A stretch of DNA of 40,656 nt from DATLXH01 sp035576005 (lineage in GTDB: Bacteria > Acidobacteriota > Thermoanaerobaculia > Gp7-AA8), in NCBI GenBank assembly GCA_035576005.1, contig DATLXH010000137.1:1-40656 (forward strand), written 5' to 3'. Shown here piece by piece: positions 32,469 through 40,436 of the stretch. Made by a program: the position numbers and the translations under genes. A model generated the notes under the pieces. The model was not told the DNA's origin and ran no database searches. It worked only from the letters and a program-made list of their open reading frames with translations. Numbering within the stretch: the stretch's first letter is position 1; the number at the start of each line of letters is the position of its first letter.

Positions 32469-32647
32469 CCCCTCTCCCGGCGGGAGAGGGGTCAGGGGTG
32501 AGGGTCTCGCGCTCGAGACACCGGACTGCGAATCGTGGACGGTGAGAACTCCATCTGAAACGTGAATTTCAACAGGGACCCTCACCCGCCGCTCGACGCG
32601 GCACCCTCTCCCGTGGGGAGAGGGGAGCTAAAGCGCCGCTCGACGCG
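32469..32647. repeat. Cluster of C/G-rich hairpins and direct repeats
   Basis: CCCCTCTCCCG (32469-32479) pairs with CGGGAGAGGGG (32481-32491); GGGTGAGGGTC (32496-32506) pairs with GACCCTCACCC (32577-32587); a second CCCTCTCCC hairpin is at about 32604-32622; CGCCGCTCGACGCG occurs at 32587-32600 and 32634-32647. Similar GGGGAGAGGG hairpins occur at 40518-40656. The second direct repeat ends only 20 bp before the gamma-glutamyltransferase start. Confidence 0.85.
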
Positions 32648-32667
32648 AGACGCACTACACTTGCGGC

Positions 32668-34383
32668 ATGCGCACGAAACTCGGCCTCTCTTCCATCGTT
32701 CTTCTCCACGCACTGACCCTCCACGCTCAAGTGGATCGCGTAACGGGTCAGCCTTTCGCTACCCGCTCCGAGGTCATCGCCAAACATGGGATGGCAGCGA
32801 CCAGTCAACCTCTCGCTACTCAGATCGCGCTGGATATCCTCAAAAAGGGAGGGTCGGCAGTCGATGCGGCCATCGCAGCAAACGCCGCTCTCGGCTTGAT
32901 GGAGCCCACGGGCTCGGGCATCGGAGGCGATCTCTTCGCGATCGTCTGGGATGCGAAGAGCAAAAAGCTCCATGGCCTGAATGCAAGCGGTCGCTCACCG
33001 CGAGGTCTGGGACTCGACCAGATGAAAAGTGAGCTCGAGAAGCTCAAACGATCCACCATCCCGCCGCAGGGCTTTTTGCCGATCTCGGTTCCCGGCGCGG
33101 TCGACGGATGGTTCGAGCTACACGCCCGCTTCGGCAAGCTCCCCATGCGCGATCTGCTCGCTCCGGCGATCGGCTACGCGGAAGAAGGATTTCCGGTCTC
33201 GGAATTGATCTCGTATTACTGGCAGCGAAGCGCGCCGATTCTCAGCCGGCAGCCCGGTGGTTTCAAAGATACGTTTACGATTGACGGTCGCGGCCCCGCC
33301 AAAGGAGAGACCTTCCGTAATCCCGGACTCGGCGCGACGTACCGCATCCTTGGAGCGAAGGGGCGCGATGCGTTTTACAAAGGGGAGATCGCGGACCGAA
33401 TCGATGCGTTCTTCAGGGCGAACGGCGGCTACCTTCGCAAGGACGACCTCGCGCGTCACACGTCGACCTGGGTCGAACCTGTGAGCGTGAACTATCGCGG
33501 CTACGACGTTTACGAATTGCCGCCAAACGGACAAGGCATCGCTGCACTTCAGATGCTGCAGCTGCTCGAAGGGTTCGATCTGAAGTCGATGGGCTGGCAG
33601 AGCGCTGAGCTTCTGCACACGCTCATCGAAGCGAAAAAAGTCGCGTTCGAGGATCGTGCGCGCTACTACGCCGATCCCGACTTTTCCAGGCTGCCTGTCA
33701 AACAACTCCTGTCCGATGCTTACGCGAACGAACGAAGAAAGCTGATCGATCCGAAGCGCTCCGCTCGACGGATCGACGCCGGAAATCCTGCACTCATGCA
33801 GGGCGACACCATCTACCTGACGACTGCGGACGGCGCGGGGAACATGGTCTCCCTCATCCAGAGCAATTATCGCGGAATGGGATCGGGGATCGTCGTCCCC
33901 GGACTTGGTTTCGGCTTCCAGGATCGTGGCGAGATGTTCACGTTCGAGCCGGGTCATGCCAATGTCTACGCGCCGGGGAAACGTCCGTTCCAAACCATCA
34001 TCCCGGCGTTCGTGATGAAGGACGGAAGGCCGTGGTTGAGCTTCGGGGTGATGGGAGGAGCGATGCAACCGCAGGGGCATGTACAGATTCTCGTGAACAT
34101 GATCGACTTCGGAATGAACGTCCAGGAGGCGGGAGACGCGGCGCGATGGCAGCACAACGGCTCGTCGGAGCCCACGGGCGAGTCGATGACCGATGGCGGC
34201 TTCGTTGAGGTTGAGGCCGGAACGCCGTTAAAGACCATTCAGGAGCTGATGCGGCGCGGCCACGATGTGCGGTTCGGACTCGGAGGCTACGGCGGTTACC
34301 AGGCAATCCTGTGGAATGATGCCCAGAAGGTCTATTACGGAGCGTCGGAGTCCCGCAAGGACGGCCAGGCGGCGGGGTATTGA
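32668..34383 (+). CDS. Gamma-glutamyltransferase family protein
   Basis: A 571-residue secreted Ntn-hydrolase. The signal peptide is short (MRTKLGLSSIVLLHALTLHA). The large-subunit part has GMAATSQPLATQIALDILKKGG, GGSAVDAAIAANAALGLMEP and GSGIGGDLFAIVW; the self-processing point is before Thr381 in GDTIYLTTADGAGNMVSLIQSN. Usually two threonines start the small subunit (TTH); here the second is Ile, as in divergent GGT-like acylases. The end GHDVRFGLGGYGGYQAILW is typical. It cleaves gamma-glutamyl bonds, for example of glutathione, or related amides; substrate is inferred. The ribosome site is weak. Together with the M28 peptidase it suggests scavenging of peptides. Confidence 0.9.
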   Translation: MRTKLGLSSIVLLHALTLHAQVDRVTGQPFATRSEVIAKHGMAATSQPLATQIALDILKKGGSAVDAAIAANAALGLMEPTGSGIGGDLFAIVWDAKSKKLHGLNASGRSPRGLGLDQMKSELEKLKRSTIPPQGFLPISVPGAVDGWFELHARFGKLPMRDLLAPAIGYAEEGFPVSELISYYWQRSAPILSRQPGGFKDTFTIDGRGPAKGETFRNPGLGATYRILGAKGRDAFYKGEIADRIDAFFRANGGYLRKDDLARHTSTWVEPVSVNYRGYDVYELPPNGQGIAALQMLQLLEGFDLKSMGWQSAELLHTLIEAKKVAFEDRARYYADPDFSRLPVKQLLSDAYANERRKLIDPKRSARRIDAGNPALMQGDTIYLTTADGAGNMVSLIQSNYRGMGSGIVVPGLGFGFQDRGEMFTFEPGHANVYAPGKRPFQTIIPAFVMKDGRPWLSFGVMGGAMQPQGHVQILVNMIDFGMNVQEAGDAARWQHNGSSEPTGESMTDGGFVEVEAGTPLKTIQELMRRGHDVRFGLGGYGGYQAILWNDAQKVYYGASESRKDGQAAGY

Positions 34384-34407
34384 AGGAACGCGCAATGTTT
34401 CACCAAC

Positions 34408-34442
34408 AATTCAACATTCCGGTAACGCATGAATGTTGAATT
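34408..34442. repeat. Short palindrome supplying a start codon
   Basis: AATTCAACATTC (34408-34419) and GAATGTTGAATT (34431-34442) form a perfect 12-bp stem with an 11-base loop. The ATG at 34433, the start of the next gene, lies inside the right arm. The same ATTCAACATTC word is at 20539-20549. Confidence 0.85.
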
Positions 34443-35302
34443 CGAAGGCTGATCCTGATGACTCGTATCGCGGATGGAAACGACCGGGACCCATAGTGCC
34501 CGGCGGCGTCGCCACCGGCCCTGGCGAGTCACTCGATTTCCTTTCCGGCTACTTTAAGATTTTCCAATACGAGCACGGCCATCGTTATTCGACCGACGAT
34601 GTCCTCACAGCGTGGTACGGCACGCAGTGGGCTCCGCGAGTCGAGCGCGCGGCAGACCTGGGGTCGGGGATCGGGTCCGTCGCTATGATCGCAGCGTGGC
34701 GGCTGCCCGGCGCGACTTTCTGCACCGTGGAAGCACAGGCGGCTTCCGTGCGACTCGCACGGAAGACAGTCGCCTACAACGGCGTCGAGTCGCGCTTCAC
34801 GATTCTCGAGGGGGATTTGAGAGACGAGAGCGTCCTCGCAGCTGAGGATCCTTTCGACCTGGTTCTGGGCTCTCCTCCCTACTTCCCCCCAGGCACGGCG
34901 ACCCTCGCGGAACATCCACAAGCGATCCCCGCGCGAACGGAAGTGCGGGGAAGCGTCGCGGACTACGCCGTCGCTGCGTCACGCATCCTCGCGACCGGAG
35001 GCCTGTTCGCGTTCGTGTTCCCCACCGATCAACGGCAGCGCGCCGAGAGCGCTCTGGTCGCGGCGAAGATGACGCTTCTTCGTCGTCGCGACGTAGTCTT
35101 TCGTGAGGGAGATCCACCGCGCATCTCGTTGTTTGCCGCTGCCCGGCGCGACGACCTGCCAGTCAGCTTCGCTCCTGGCACAACGGGAAAACCTGTCATT
35201 GAACAGCCGCTCGTGATCCGGCGACTCGACGGATCGGTGCATCCGGAGTACGCGACGATTCGACTGGGCTTCGGCTTTCCCCCAGGCGATGTTGCGGGAT
35301 GA
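34433..35302 (+). CDS. TrmN6-like (YfiC) SAM-dependent N6-adenine methyltransferase
   Basis: A 289-residue methyltransferase like the enzyme modifying A37 of tRNA1(Val). The substrate-side start FKIFQYEHGHRYSTDDVLTAW (about 41-61), motif I ADLGSGIGSVAM (74-85), an acidic strand end TVEAQ and the catalytic SPPY (147-150, in DLVLGSPPYF) are all present; N(S/P)PPY is diagnostic of N6-adenine or similar amino-group methylation. The ATG at 34433 sits in a palindrome, 50 bp after the previous stop, and a good ribosome site is lacking, so expression may be limited by the hairpin. A glutamine-RNA-type N5 methylase (PrmC-like) is the other option but fits less well. Confidence 0.82.
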   Translation: MLNSKADPDDSYRGWKRPGPIVPGGVATGPGESLDFLSGYFKIFQYEHGHRYSTDDVLTAWYGTQWAPRVERAADLGSGIGSVAMIAAWRLPGATFCTVEAQAASVRLARKTVAYNGVESRFTILEGDLRDESVLAAEDPFDLVLGSPPYFPPGTATLAEHPQAIPARTEVRGSVADYAVAASRILATGGLFAFVFPTDQRQRAESALVAAKMTLLRRRDVVFREGDPPRISLFAAARRDDLPVSFAPGTTGKPVIEQPLVIRRLDGSVHPEYATIRLGFGFPPGDVAG

Positions 35303-35404
35303 AGTGTTTCGCGATTCGGCCGGGTAGATGCTCTGCTGATGACCGCGGCTAGACGCGGGGGTTACTCACCGGACGCAGTTACTAGAATGGACAATCGAGG
35401 CATC

Positions 35405-35428
35405 CGGAGCCGCAACAGGTCGGCTCCG
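35405..35428 (+). repeat. Hairpin in the leader of the secreted unknown
   Basis: CGGAGCCG (35405-35412), loop CAACAGGT, CGGCTCCG (35421-35428): a perfect 8-bp stem about 180 bp upstream of the chosen start codon. No known riboswitch pattern is recognised in 35303-35608, and no other gene is visible there; the open frame that covers it lacks protein-like composition. Confidence 0.5.
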
Positions 35429-35608
35429 AAGCGGGCCGGATCGCGGGATTGTTCGCGGGTGGGGACGGCAGCGGCTCGCACGGTTCAGACGCCCCTACCG
35501 GCTCATCCCCCGAAGATAGACTGCGATCGGCTGACATCGAACTCGCAAACTCAAGCGTTGGAAAGACTTATTCCGATGGATGTTGCATTCCCATCGCCAG
35601 GAATTTCT

Positions 35609-36394
35609 ATGGTCCCCGGATTGCTAGTAATGGCTACGATGACTCCTAATAACCTCAAACGATCGCGCACTGGTTTCTTCCCCCTCAGGACCCTAGCGCT
35701 CTCCGCGACTTTCGCAGCGCTGATCGTCGGGGTCTCCGAGCCGTCCCACGCCACTCTCGCGCGAGCAGTCGAATTCGATGCAAAGGTCGGCGAGGCAGAC
35801 GCGATCATTCTGGGCGAGTGCAAGTCGACGCGCTCGCAACTCGATCCCTCGGGTAAGTGGATCGTGACCTACTCGACGTTCTCCGTGAAGAAATCGTTCA
35901 AAGGGAACTCAGTCGGCGAGGTCACGGTCGTGACACCAGGTGGCCACGTCGGCAACCTGCATCAGACAACAGTAGGGATCCCAGAGTTCCGTCAGGGTGA
36001 CGAGAAAGTTCTTTTCGTCAAACAGCGTGAGATCGGTTCCACGATTCTTTACGCAGACCAGGGCACCTACGACGTAACCGAGAATGCGCGGGGCGAGAAG
36101 GCGATCGTTCCCACTGAGTCCGACCTCGTCGTAATTGACGAACAGACTGGTCGGGCGACGTCAGGCACTGAGTCGTATCGTTCGGTGAACAGCTTCGAAT
36201 CTGACGTGAAGCTGGCCATGACCCGGGGCCAGGCGAGAAACCTCCAATCGACAGTCGGCAACAAGGCCGTCCGCTCGATCCAGAGAAACTGGCTCAATCA
36301 GTTCGGATCATTCGTCGACGAGAACAAAGTCCTTCTCTCGATGCTGACACTCGGTCTTCTGCTCTCGCTGATCCCTCTGATCAAGCGGCGCTGA
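35609..36394 (+). CDS. Exported protein of unknown function with C-terminal membrane anchor
   Basis: About 261 residues. An N-terminal signal region (FFPLRTLALSATFAALIVGVSEPSHA) is followed by an exported domain with FDAKVGEADAIILGECKSTRSQ, TYSTFSVKKSFKGN, VTVVTPGGHVGN and VPEFRQGDEKVLFVKQ-type blocks, then a C-terminal helix LLSMLTLGLLLSLIPLIKRR. The central pattern (a statement of a 'coverage' or processing beta-domain) occurs in many uncharacterised secreted proteins of soil bacteria; I cannot name it. Start choice: ATG 35609 has AGGA at good spacing; 35630 and 35639 are also possible. The hydrophobic-plus-arginine tail resembles a sorting or anchor signal. Confidence 0.72.
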   Translation: MVPGLLVMATMTPNNLKRSRTGFFPLRTLALSATFAALIVGVSEPSHATLARAVEFDAKVGEADAIILGECKSTRSQLDPSGKWIVTYSTFSVKKSFKGNSVGEVTVVTPGGHVGNLHQTTVGIPEFRQGDEKVLFVKQREIGSTILYADQGTYDVTENARGEKAIVPTESDLVVIDEQTGRATSGTESYRSVNSFESDVKLAMTRGQARNLQSTVGNKAVRSIQRNWLNQFGSFVDENKVLLSMLTLGLLLSLIPLIKRR

Positions 36395-36518
36395 TCTCGT
36401 CTCTCTTTGTATGAGGTCGAGCAGCCGACACCCACAGCGGTAAGCCCTCGGTGGTTGCGAAGCCTTGTCACGCCCATGGCAGTCGCTTTGCTACCTCTCT
36501 TCTCTCCGAGGAGAACCG

Positions 36519-37109
36519 ATGAACCGAAAGCTGAAGAAGTTTTACGACTTTGTCGAAGACATGGACACGGCGATGTTCACCACGCGCAGGCGCGACGGTC
36601 ACCTGGTCTCCCGCCCGATGGCGAATCAGAAGCGTGCAAGTGGCGCAGACCTCTGGTTCGTGACCTACACGAAGGCCGACAAGATCCGCGAGATATCAAA
36701 AGATCCTCACGTCAATCTCGCGTATTACAAAGATCGGACACGGGAGTGGATCTCCGTTTCGGGAATCGCGAAGATCGTCGACAACCGCAAGAAGATTCAT
36801 GAGCTATACGCGCCGGACTGGCGTGTCTGGTTCGGGGACGAGGGCGGCGACATGGACGGCAGTCCGGACGACCCTCGCATGGTTCTCATCGGTGTCGACA
36901 TTCACACAGCGATGTACATGGAAGTCAACAAGCCCCAGCCGGTAGTCCTCTTCGAGGTGTTGACATCCATGGTGACGGGCAAGACGCCGAATATTGGAGA
37001 CGTCAAAGAAATCAGTGGGGGCGAGGCAAGACGCGCGCGGAGCAGCGCAACAAAGGGTGCATCCAAAAAGCGGACTGCCAGCAAGCCATCGTCCAAGAAG
37101 GGTCGCTAA
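36519..37109 (+). CDS. Pyridoxamine 5'-phosphate oxidase-fold protein (general-stress-protein-26-like)
   Basis: A 196-residue split-barrel flavin-binding protein. KLKKFYDFVEDMDTAMFTTRRRDGHLVSRPMA at the start and DLWFVTYTKADKIREISKDPHVNLAYY match the family that includes stress proteins binding FMN, FAD or F420-like cofactors. It carries a basic, low-complexity tail (about 170-196: ARRARSSATKGASKKRTASK and onward), like a nucleic-acid-binding tail and unusual for the family. ATG at 36519 follows GAGGAG. An 11-bp tandem duplication after the stop (GGTCGCTAAT at 37101 and 37112) repeats the terminal codon. Confidence 0.85.
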   Translation: MNRKLKKFYDFVEDMDTAMFTTRRRDGHLVSRPMANQKRASGADLWFVTYTKADKIREISKDPHVNLAYYKDRTREWISVSGIAKIVDNRKKIHELYAPDWRVWFGDEGGDMDGSPDDPRMVLIGVDIHTAMYMEVNKPQPVVLFEVLTSMVTGKTPNIGDVKEISGGEARRARSSATKGASKKRTASKPSSKKGR

Positions 37110-37123
37110 TGGGTCGCTAATGT

Positions 37124-37144
37124 GGGCCGCATGGTATGCGGCCC
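37124..37144. terminator. Hairpin between convergent genes
   Basis: GGGCCGCAT (37124-37132), loop GGT, ATGCGGCCC (37136-37144): a perfect 9-bp stem that touches the stop codon of the minus-strand peptidase gene. No strong U-tract follows on either strand, so termination is likely but not certain. Confidence 0.55.
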
Positions 37145-38829
37145 TACCGACCTGGGCGCGTTCGCCTGCCGAATCTCTCACCGAAGAAATCCCCTGCGTT
37201 CCATTTCGGCGGCTCGCGTCGCGACGCGACCTCCTCGCCGATCAGAAAGCCCAGTTGCGCGTACCTAACCCCGGAGGCGAGGTCGAAGGTTTGAGACAGA
37301 TCGTCATCCACCGTGTGATAGACCGTGCGCTGCCATGCTCGATTCAACACACGACCGTCCAGGCCCGGATCCCCGCTTCGCGTTCCTGCTTTGATACTGA
37401 TTGCAGGGATTCCCTGTTTGACGAACGAGTACTGATCGCTTCTCACGAACCGGACTTCTTCCGGCGAAGGATCTGGAACGACCGTCAACCCGACACGTCT
37501 GGCAGCTCTCTCTGCCACGGGACCAAGCGTCGAGTGCTCCGCCCCGTGCGCTACGACCTCCACGATGGGATAAAGCATGAGCAGCGTGTCCATGTTCACG
37601 TTGGCAACGATCCGACCGAGCGGTTTCGGTACGGTACGGGCCAGGTAATCCGAACCAAGCAGACCCTTTTCCTCTCCGGTAAGTGCGACAAAGGCGATCG
37701 ATCGGGCCGGCCGGAGTGAAGCCGCGCCGAATTTCCGCGCGATCTCGAGCATCACGGCAACGCCGGATGCGTTGTCGTACGCCCCGTTGTAGACGCTGTC
37801 CCCGCCACCAGCAGATGGCTCGAGGTGATCGAGATGACCGCTGAACAGTACCGTCTCGTGTCGAAGTGCAGGGTCCGCCCCTGGAATCACACCGATGACA
37901 TTCGAGCTCTGAACCGAGCTGTGACTGCTTACTTTCGTGATCGACGCTTCGACGGGCACGGCAAACCCGCGCCCGATTCCTCCTGTCGCCTCGAGGATCA
38001 TCTGGTCGACGGTCCTGGGGGCCGCCGGGAAGAGCTTTTCCGCGCCTCGCCGACTGAGAACAGCCGAGCCCTGCAACTCGGGCGAGACATCGGACGGCCG
38101 CCCCGAGGAATCGAGCCAGCGCATTGTTGCGGCGCCGTACTGCCGTTGCACCCCTTCCCACGAAATGCGGCTTTCATCGACCGGCGAGCGGAATGACAAC
38201 GTACCAACCGCACCGCGGGCAACGGCAGTGAGCTCCTTCGTGCGGGCGCTGCCGTGAAACGCACGCTGATCCGCGGGGAATCGTTCCGGAGCGCCGCTGA
38301 GAAAGACAACGATGCGACCTTTGACATCGATCAGGTCGTAGTCATCATGCTCGAGCTCGGGCGCCACGATCCCATACCCGACATAGACTACGGGCGCGCG
38401 TACGAAGCTCTTCTCGCGAACGGGATCGCCACTCATGACGTAATCGCGACCCGGGAGAAGGTCGACGACTCCCTGAGCAGTGGTCAGCGTGACGGAACTG
38501 CCGGAGGGCACGAGCTCAACCCTGCGAAGTTTTACGGTCTGGAAGAACGTCCCCGTATCGCCACCTGCCTGACAACCCGCTGCAGCCAGCTGACTGGCAA
38601 CATATCGTGCGGCAATTGCAAAGCCTCGGGAACCAGTGGAGCGACCTTCGAGAGAGTCGTCAGCGAGGAACCGGATGTGAGCGCCGATCGCTTCGGGTCG
38701 GAACATCGGGACAGACGAGGCGGACCTGCCTTGTGCAACTTCGGGCACCCCGGGCTCCGCCTGCCCGGCCTGAACGAAAGGCGCGAGCATGATCAGGCCG
38801 GAAAAAATGATGGAGGAAGATGGATTCAA
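37144..38829 (-). CDS. M28-family zinc aminopeptidase with PA domain
   Basis: About 561 residues, secreted. After a signal region (SSSIIFSGLIMLAPFVQA) comes LADDSLEGRSTGSRGF, a PA-type insert (about 160-250, VVYVGYGIVAPELEHDDYDLIDVKGRIVVF) and the M28 core with zinc ligands in SGHLDHLE, YNGAYDNASGVAVMLEIA, LTGEEKGLLGSDYL and ANVNMDTL, and a C-terminal histidine in YHTVDDD. It removes N-terminal residues from peptides, two metal ions being expected. The best start is TTG at 38829, six bases after GAGGAG; the frame is open 29 codons further with no signal. It is divergent from the M23 gene over 110 bp. Confidence 0.9.
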   Translation of the reverse strand: MNPSSSIIFSGLIMLAPFVQAGQAEPGVPEVAQGRSASSVPMFRPEAIGAHIRFLADDSLEGRSTGSRGFAIAARYVASQLAAAGCQAGGDTGTFFQTVKLRRVELVPSGSSVTLTTAQGVVDLLPGRDYVMSGDPVREKSFVRAPVVYVGYGIVAPELEHDDYDLIDVKGRIVVFLSGAPERFPADQRAFHGSARTKELTAVARGAVGTLSFRSPVDESRISWEGVQRQYGAATMRWLDSSGRPSDVSPELQGSAVLSRRGAEKLFPAAPRTVDQMILEATGGIGRGFAVPVEASITKVSSHSSVQSSNVIGVIPGADPALRHETVLFSGHLDHLEPSAGGGDSVYNGAYDNASGVAVMLEIARKFGAASLRPARSIAFVALTGEEKGLLGSDYLARTVPKPLGRIVANVNMDTLLMLYPIVEVVAHGAEHSTLGPVAERAARRVGLTVVPDPSPEEVRFVRSDQYSFVKQGIPAISIKAGTRSGDPGLDGRVLNRAWQRTVYHTVDDDLSQTFDLASGVRYAQLGFLIGEEVASRREPPKWNAGDFFGERFGRRTRPGR

Positions 38830-38939
38830 CACGCGCTCCTCTAACCCGTTTCTGTAACAGACAAGTGGTCGCAATCTGACCGCAAACGAGTAATACCGTA
38901 AACTATGGAGATTCAAATCCTGGTGCGGCAGGTCTCGTT

Positions 38940-39734
38940 ATGACGAACAGCAGAGCCTCATCGGTGTCGAGAACGATCTTGAGCTTTCTCATTGGAGCCC
39001 TCAGCGGCGCTCTGACGCTGTTTTTCTCTCTTCAGGCATCGGGCCGGCTGCGGCCGGTCGTCGATGCCCCGACGGCCATTGTCAGGGAAGAAGCAGAACC
39101 CGCAAAGAGGGAACCGGTCGAGACTCTCGCGCGGGAGATCGCCGCCGAAATTGATTCATCAGTCATCAAGTCAGCGCCGCTGGACCGGCCGGACGAGGCT
39201 CCCGCGTATCAGCCCAGACCCGCTACAGTCGCCGCCGGAGCACAACAATCTGAAGGAAGCGTTGCGATTCCCGTAGCAGGAATGCAGAAGAGCTCCCTGC
39301 GCGACCACTTCAACGACCTTCGTGGTGGCCGACGTCGTCACGAAGCGATCGACATCATGGCAAAGCGCGGAACTCCTGTCGTCGCCATAGTCGACGGAAA
39401 GATTCGGAAGCTGTTCCTCAGTGCCGCAGGGGGGATCACGATTTATCAGTCGAGCAGGGACGAGAGCCTGATCTACTACTACGCCCACCTCGACAGCTAC
39501 GTTCCCAATCTGAAGGAAGGAAAGCAGATTACAAAGGGAGAAGTCCTGGGATACGTCGGCACCAGCGGGAACGCGGCACCGAATGCCCCGCATCTCCATT
39601 TCGCAGTCATGCTGCTGCCGCCGACGAGAGAGTGGTGGAAGGGCGTGCCGATCAATCCATATCCTCTCCTCATGGACCACGGCGTAACGTACGAGGCAGA
39701 ACCGTTGCCCACCCCGCCAGCTCCGCCTCAGTAA
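38940..39734 (+). CDS. M23-family metallopeptidase (LytM-type)
   Basis: A 264-residue envelope protein: an N-terminal membrane segment (ILSFLIGALSGALTLFFSLQA, 13-33), an acidic linker and the LytM domain with zinc ligands His134 and Asp138 (RRHEAIDIMA) and His218/His220 (PHLHFAV), so catalytically complete. It may cut peptidoglycan cross-links or act in cell separation. ATG at 38940 follows AGG at acceptable distance. The proline-rich C terminus (PLPTPPAPPQ) is short. The divergent M28 gene starts 110 bp upstream. Confidence 0.93.
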   Translation: MTNSRASSVSRTILSFLIGALSGALTLFFSLQASGRLRPVVDAPTAIVREEAEPAKREPVETLAREIAAEIDSSVIKSAPLDRPDEAPAYQPRPATVAAGAQQSEGSVAIPVAGMQKSSLRDHFNDLRGGRRRHEAIDIMAKRGTPVVAIVDGKIRKLFLSAAGGITIYQSSRDESLIYYYAHLDSYVPNLKEGKQITKGEVLGYVGTSGNAAPNAPHLHFAVMLLPPTREWWKGVPINPYPLLMDHGVTYEAEPLPTPPAPPQ

Positions 39735-39806
39735 CTCCCCATTGGGGGCCGCGACCATCTTTGTCCATCCACCACGTGAACCAATTACCTCTCCAGGGAC
39801 CCTTCC

Positions 39807-40340
39807 ATGACGCCAGACATTCGGTACCCGATCGGGAAGTTTCAACCGCCAGCAGCGACCCTAACAAGCGACGAACGTTCCGGAATGATCGCGGCCATCG
39901 CGAAGGCACCTTCGGTCTTGCGAACCGCCGTTACAGGCTTGACGGAAAAGCAGCTGGATACTTCTTACCGACCGGGCGGCTGGACTTTGCGGCAGGTGGT
40001 GCATCACCTCGCAGACAGTCACCTCAATGCCTACACGCGATTCAAGCTGGGACTCACTGAGGACCGGCCCACCATCCGGCCCTATGACGAAGCGAAGTGG
40101 GCTGAGCTGGACGACGCCCGGAACGCGCCGATCGGGATCTCGCTTGAACTGCTCGAGGCACTGCATCTTCGGTGGGTGGCAATGCTCGAGTCCATCGACC
40201 CCAGTCAATTCGAAGGGATCATCGTTCACCCCGACAGCGGCGAGATGACCCTCGACCGGCTTCTCGCCCTCTACACGTGGCACGGCAGGCATCACACCGC
40301 TCACATTACCGCCCTGCGTGCGCAGATGAAGTGGGATTGA
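39807..40340 (+). CDS. DinB/YfiT-superfamily putative metal-dependent hydrolase or thiol transferase
   Basis: A 177-residue four-helix-bundle protein. RYPIGKFQPP at the start is the YfiT signature; metal-ligand histidines lie in QVVHHLADSHLNAY (His67, with His72 near) and in TWHGRHHTAH (about His162 and His166). YfiT-type DinB proteins include bacillithiol S-transferases and uncharacterised hydrolases. ATG at 39807 has AGGG upstream. Downstream lies only repeat DNA. Confidence 0.88.
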   Translation: MTPDIRYPIGKFQPPAATLTSDERSGMIAAIAKAPSVLRTAVTGLTEKQLDTSYRPGGWTLRQVVHHLADSHLNAYTRFKLGLTEDRPTIRPYDEAKWAELDDARNAPIGISLELLEALHLRWVAMLESIDPSQFEGIIVHPDSGEMTLDRLLALYTWHGRHHTAHITALRAQMKWD

Positions 40341-40436
40341 GCGGTCGCTCCTCCGTGCACACGCGGACTTCGGGCGACGAATCCCTCGATGTGACAGCAA
40401 CTTTGTAAGGTTCGCACAAAGTCGAACGTTCAATCA

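Noticed and set aside
35339..35608. 90-codon N-terminal extension of the secreted unknown
   Set aside because: It lacks a ribosome site, precedes a proper signal peptide and spans a perfect hairpin.
35303..35608. Riboswitch (c-di-GMP or other) in the leader
   Set aside because: There is a hairpin but none of the conserved core sequences I know could be placed.
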